From: Candidatus Aminicenantota bacterium | GTDB taxonomy: Bacteria > Acidobacteriota > Aminicenantia > UBA2199 | Direction: 5' to 3' | DNA length: 16,445 nt | Assembly (NCBI GenBank): GCA_029939015.1 | Contig: JAOZTV010000029.1 | Coordinates: 1-16,445 of the forward strand | Part shown: positions 13,318 through 16,445 of the stretch, in pieces | How the letters are laid out: each line of letters begins with the position of its first letter | Numbering within the stretch: position 1 is the stretch's first letter | Position numbers and translations under genes: made by a program | The notes under the pieces: generated by a model | The model's database searches: none | What the model was told of the DNA's origin: nothing | What the model saw: the letters and a program-made list of their open reading frames with translations, nothing else

Positions 13318-14310
13318 TTATATAAACCCCTTCTCTTTCATCCAATTATCGTTAAATATTGTACTCAGATATCTTGATGAGCCATCAGGAAGTATTGTAA
13401 CTATTCGTGCAGGTTTTGATAGTTTTTTTACAAACTCAGATATCGCCCATATTGCTGCTCCACTTGAACCACCACCAAGAAGTCCTTCTATTTTAACAAG
13501 TTTTCTTGCCATTAAGAATGCATCTTTGTCAGTGATTTTTATTATATCATCAATATTTGAAAAATCAGCTGTTTTTATAAGAAATTCATCGCCAAGCCCT
13601 TCAATCATGTATGGACTTGGTGTTATGATTTTTTTAGAATAAAAATAATCATAGAATATTGAACCAATAGGATCAACTGCAATTACTTTAATATTTGAAT
13701 CCTTTTCTTTTAAGAATTTTGCAACACCTCCAATTGTTCCTCCAGTTCCCATTCCAGCAATAAAATAATCAATTTTGCCTTCCATCTGCTCCCAAATTTC
13801 AGGTCCTGTTGTATAGTAATGTGTGTTATTATTATCCATATTATTATGCTGGTCAGGAAAAAAAACATTTTTTGTTTCTTTAACTATTTTTGCTGTTATA
13901 TTATTATAGCTATTCGGTGATTCAGGTGGAAGTGAGGTGTTGGCAAAAACAATATCAACTCCAAGTGATTCTAATTTATGTACTTTTTCTTTGCTCATGG
14001 TATCCCGTACAATAACTTTTAATTTATAACCCTTTTGAATTGCTATAAGAGCCAAGCCAAGAGCAGTATTGCCAGATGAATTTTCAACTATTGTCTGTCC
14101 TTTCTTTATTTTACCCTCTTTTTCAGCTTTTTCGATCATATATTTAGCTATTCTGTCCTTAATGCTTCCCATAGGGTTTAAATATTCAATCTTTGCAAAG
14201 ATTTCAATGTTTTTGTTTATTCTTAATTCTTCTGTAATCTTATTAAGTCTGACTAATGGAGTATTGCCAATCGTGTCTAAAATAGAGTTTAATGCTTTAT
14301 TGTTTTTCAT
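13318..14310 (-). CDS. Cystathionine beta-synthase-type PLP enzyme (catalytic domain only)
   Basis: This fold type II PLP enzyme of the cysteine synthase/cystathionine beta-synthase family joins serine or acetylserine with homocysteine or sulfide. The PLP lysine is Lys51 (NPMGSIKDR). SSGNT (78-82) binds the substrate carboxylate and GTGGT binds the PLP phosphate. Features nearer cystathionine beta-synthase than CysK are the PESPNS segment, DQ-H-N followed by HYYTTGPEI, VDPIGSI, EGLLGGGSSG, and the end ILPDGSSRYLSTIFNDNWMKEKGFI-like tail (WM-EKGF). At 330 residues it has only the catalytic domain: no heme-binding N-terminus and no C-terminal CBS (Bateman) pair. The usual Gly after SSGNT is Ala. 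Enzyme choice between CBS and CysK-like activity is not certain. No clear ribosome site precedes the ATG at 14310; it may be co-transcribed with the toxin gene 60 bases upstream. Confidence 0.87.
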   Translation of the reverse strand: MKNNKALNSILDTIGNTPLVRLNKITEELRINKNIEIFAKIEYLNPMGSIKDRIAKYMIEKAEKEGKIKKGQTIVENSSGNTALGLALIAIQKGYKLKVIVRDTMSKEKVHKLESLGVDIVFANTSLPPESPNSYNNITAKIVKETKNVFFPDQHNNMDNNNTHYYTTGPEIWEQMEGKIDYFIAGMGTGGTIGGVAKFLKEKDSNIKVIAVDPIGSIFYDYFYSKKIITPSPYMIEGLGDEFLIKTADFSNIDDIIKITDKDAFLMARKLVKIEGLLGGGSSGAAIWAISEFVKKLSKPARIVTILPDGSSRYLSTIFNDNWMKEKGFI

Positions 14311-14370
14311 TTCATAATGATATATTAAATGAAGATACTTGTAAATATATTGGCTAAAATATTTTTTTAT

Positions 14371-14640
14371 TTAAAGTTTTTCATATATGTTTTTTCTATG
14401 TCCAACTCTTACAATAGTAATGATTATTTTTTCATCATCTTTATGAAATATCACTCTATATTTTCCAATTCTCAGTCTGTAATAATCATATTTACCCTTT
14501 AACTTAGTAAGATTGTTTGTCATTAAATCAAAGTTTTCTGAGAGCTGTTTTATTTTTTCTGCTATAAGTTTTTGAAAAGGTTTATCTATCTTGGATAACT
14601 CTTTTTTTGCTTTCTCTTCAAAAAATATTTTATAAGTCAC
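14371..14640 (-). CDS. RelE/ParE-superfamily toxin
   Basis: The 89-residue protein has the RelE-type layout: an N-terminal strand and two helices (about 8-35), then a beta sheet with the basic cluster YYRLRIGKYRVIF (53-65) and the end RVGHRKNIY (78-86). Arg55, Arg57, Arg62, His81 and Arg82 are the likely RNA-contacting or catalytic residues. Such toxins cleave mRNA on the ribosome, while ParE-type relatives inhibit gyrase; the YR-RIG-YR and GHR-IY pattern favours the RelE mRNase type. It starts with GTG at 14640-14638, overlapping the antitoxin stop by four bases (GTGA), so its translation depends on the antitoxin reading frame. Confidence 0.9.
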   Translation of the reverse strand: MTYKIFFEEKAKKELSKIDKPFQKLIAEKIKQLSENFDLMTNNLTKLKGKYDYYRLRIGKYRVIFHKDDEKIIITIVRVGHRKNIYEKL

Positions 14641-14864
14641 AAGCCAAGTTCATTAAAAACATCTTCTGCAGGTATTAATTTCGATCTTCCTTCCTTGATA
14701 TCTTTCATTCTTTTGTCAGCAATTTTAACATCAAGCATGTCAAAGTATAGTGTTAAAGCCTTTTCTACTATGTGACTTTTTTTTTCTTTTAACTCTTTTG
14801 ATACTTTATTAAGCTCATTAATAATACCGTCATCTAAAGTAAAAATCATTTTTGGTCTGCCCAT
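14637..14864 (-). CDS. Ribbon-helix-helix antitoxin
   Basis: This 75-residue protein is the cognate antitoxin. Residues 1-45 show a ribbon-helix-helix pattern (GRPKMIFTLDD strand, then two helices up to KALTLYFDM), used for dimerisation and operator binding. The acidic tail (about 50-75) would wrap the toxin. I chose the ATG at 14864 because AGGAGG (14875-14870) lies at proper distance before it. A GTG two codons upstream, in the same frame, overlaps that ribosome site. The gene order antitoxin-toxin, the four-base overlap and the dyad in its promoter all fit a type II autoregulated module. Confidence 0.88.
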   Translation of the reverse strand: MGRPKMIFTLDDGIINELNKVSKELKEKKSHIVEKALTLYFDMLDVKIADKRMKDIKEGRSKLIPAEDVFNELGL

Positions 14865-14880
14865 ACCCACCTCCTATATT

Positions 14881-14909
14881 ATTATACATATAATTATATA
14901 TATATTCAA
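14881..14909 (-). promoter_or_regulatory. Promoter of the toxin-antitoxin operon
   Basis: On the minus strand TTGAAT (14909-14904), 17 bases and TATAAT (14886-14881) form a good sigma-70 promoter. The transcript would then start at or just before the AGGAGG site, giving a very short leader. A second TATAAT at 14898-14893 would give a longer leader but has a poor -35 box. Confidence 0.5.
14888..14899. promoter_or_regulatory. Candidate antitoxin operator dyad
   Basis: The perfect 12-base palindrome ATATAATTATAT lies in the promoter spacer, where ribbon-helix-helix antitoxins often bind. In such AT-rich DNA a palindrome of this kind can arise by chance. Confidence 0.3.
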
Positions 14910-14965
14910 CTATTTTATATTTTTTTTAATCTTGCTGCTAAAAAAACAATAATTAAGAGTATTAG

Positions 14966-16445
14966 CTAAAACCCTGCATAAATAAATGGGTTATATGTGC
15001 TTGCCGTAATTGTTATTATTGATAATAAAAAGATTAAGAATAATACAAGGTCTTTTGAGTAATTATAAATGTTGTTAAACCTTTTTTGATAAAATCCTTT
15101 TTTATATGAAAGAGAGAGTTTTGAATATTTTTCTGTTATAGTCGGAATTAGTGGGAAAGAACCTAATATACCTATTATTATAAAAAAAATTGTTTCTCTG
15201 TTCAAATATAGTTCTGGATAATAAATAATTCCATCCCCAATCCCGAAACCAAACATGGTTGAAATATATTCTAAAGCATAAGATAGAGATTCAGACCTGA
15301 AAATTACCCAGCCTATAATTATCAATAATAGACTATATGCAATACGAAATGTTTTTTTTACTCTTTTTTTTAAAAACTTTCCAATTAAGCCATGTTCAAT
15401 AATTAGTATAATTCCATAGTATGTTCCCCATACAATAAATGTCCAGTTTGCACCATGCCATAATCCACATAGGAGCATTGTAAAAAATGCTCCGGTAAAA
15501 TAAGCAAAATTTTCTGTTTTAATAAAAAATATTCTGTCCCCTTTTATTTTCCTCATAACAAGATATGCAATTGGTAAAAAGAGATAGGCTTGAAGCCAGG
15601 CTGCAAGGGTTATATGCCATCTTTTCCAGAATTCTTTAATTGATTTTGATACATAAGGATAGTTGAAGTTCTCAGGGATTTCAAATCCAAGTATTTTGCC
15701 AAGTCCTATTGCCATATCTGAATATCCAGAAAAGTCAAAATAGATTTGCAATGTGTATGAAATTGCTCCTATCCAGCTAAGTGAAAACGTTAATTCGTTT
15801 GCAGGTATATTAAATATCGGTTCTACGAGCTTAGATATTGAATCGGCAATTAGTACTTTTTTTCCAAGTCCTATGATAAAACGTTTAATGCCCTTATAAT
15901 AGTTTGTCTTTCGCTCTGCATTACAATTTAATTGAGGGTTAAAACTATTATAAAGTGTAATTGGACCCATCAAAATTTTTGGGAAAAACGAAATATATAA
16001 TCCAAGTTCAAGAATATTTTTATTTACTTTTGAAGTTTTTCTATATACATCTATAATATAAGATAAGCCAAGGAACGTGAAAAAAGAAATGCCAATTGGG
16101 AAACTATCTGGACTAATTGATTTAACAGCAGGGGAAATTTCAAATAAACTATTGATGTTATTTATGAAGAAATTAAAATACTTAAAATAAAACAGTAATC
16201 CTAAATTAAAAGACAAACCTAATAGAAAAAATAATTTAGATAGAATTTTTTTCTTTTTCAATCCAAAGTCTATCAATAAACCCAATAAATAATTTACTAT
16301 AATTGATGTAATTAATAATGAAAGATATGCACCGGCACTGGCAAAATAAAATAGAAATCCCGATATGAGATAAAATCCATTTCTTTTGCTTTTATCAATA
16401 AAGAACTTTATTAACAAAAATACAGGTAAAAAAAAGAAAATAAAT
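14966..16445 (-). CDS. MBOAT-family membrane O-acyltransferase (AlgI/DltB-like), 5' end missing
   Basis: This polytopic membrane enzyme moves acyl (often acetyl) groups across the membrane to an exported polymer, as AlgI does for alginate. The frame stays open to the right edge: the codons before the TTG at 16417 read FIFFFLPVF, matching the usual AlgI opening FLFFFLP. The real start is therefore just beyond the window. Numbering from that TTG, landmarks are SFPIGISFFTFLGLSYIIDVYR-like sequence (105-126), YFDFSGYSDMAIGLG (226-240), FWKRWHITL with His268 (263-271), and CGLWHGANWTF with the catalytic His321. About ten to twelve hydrophobic segments are present. The usual SGNH/AlgX-AlgJ partner is not downstream; the toxin-antitoxin pair lies there. 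The substrate cannot be read from sequence. Confidence 0.92.
   Translation of the reverse strand, partial: FIFFFLPVFLLIKFFIDKSKRNGFYLISGFLFYFASAGAYLSLLITSIIVNYLLGLLIDFGLKKKKILSKLFFLLGLSFNLGLLFYFKYFNFFINNINSLFEISPAVKSISPDSFPIGISFFTFLGLSYIIDVYRKTSKVNKNILELGLYISFFPKILMGPITLYNSFNPQLNCNAERKTNYYKGIKRFIIGLGKKVLIADSISKLVEPIFNIPANELTFSLSWIGAISYTLQIYFDFSGYSDMAIGLGKILGFEIPENFNYPYVSKSIKEFWKRWHITLAAWLQAYLFLPIAYLVMRKIKGDRIFFIKTENFAYFTGAFFTMLLCGLWHGANWTFIVWGTYYGIILIIEHGLIGKFLKKRVKKTFRIAYSLLLIIIGWVIFRSESLSYALEYISTMFGFGIGDGIIYYPELYLNRETIFFIIIGILGSFPLIPTITEKYSKLSLSYKKGFYQKRFNNIYNYSKDLVLFLIFLLSIITITASTYNPFIYAGF

Overview
The window is AT-rich DNA from a bacterium that uses the standard genetic code. Gram-negative (diderm) signs are two TonB C-terminal domains, a lipobox lipoprotein and an AlgI-type membrane acyltransferase. 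Nothing here fixes the phylum. The mix of BlaI/M56-TonB, a hybrid PAS kinase, a GlcD-type oxidase and a CBS-type enzyme would suit an anaerobic or candidate-phylum lineage, but that is inference. No rRNA, tRNA, CRISPR or insertion sequence was seen. No gene-free stretch exceeds 300 bases; the longest gaps are 1773-1998 and 12573-12749, and both hold signals described below.

Left part (1-3656): the 3' portion of an MrfA/YprA-type helicase, a gap with what looks like the tail of a lost XRE antitoxin, then a restriction-modification scar. The scar is an Eco47II-family restriction endonuclease that seems to have lost its catalytic middle by an in-frame deletion. It overlaps by one base an apparently intact cytosine-5 methyltransferase with a MerR-like DNA-binding N-terminus. 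The methyltransferase is therefore probably now an orphan.

Centre left (3712-10421): a GlcD-type FAD oxidase, then a tight three-gene unit. This is a membrane-anchored protein with two copies of an unrecognised domain, a hybrid histidine kinase (three PAS-like regions, HisKA, ATPase, receiver) starting 2 bases after it, and glucose-6-phosphate isomerase. A TTGCAA-17-TAAAAT promoter precedes the unit.

Centre right (10422-13253, minus strand): a BlaI-type repressor and an M56 (BlaR1-like) membrane metalloprotease with two tandem TonB domains, overlapping as TAATG. The blaI promoter (TTGACA-17-TATGAT) carries one ACGACATnnGTCG operator between its -35 and -10 boxes and a second near the transcription start. 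A related palindromic intergenic repeat lies just 3' of the M56 gene and another just 3' of the lipoprotein gene upstream, so the pair brackets the blaI-M56 unit.

Right part (13254-16445, minus strand): a lipoprotein of unknown function, a cystathionine beta-synthase-type PLP enzyme, a RelE/ribbon-helix-helix toxin-antitoxin pair with its own promoter, and a partial AlgI-like MBOAT acyltransferase whose 5' end lies beyond the window.

The two strongest leads are the internally deleted restriction enzyme and the paired hairpin repeats around the blaI-M56 unit.
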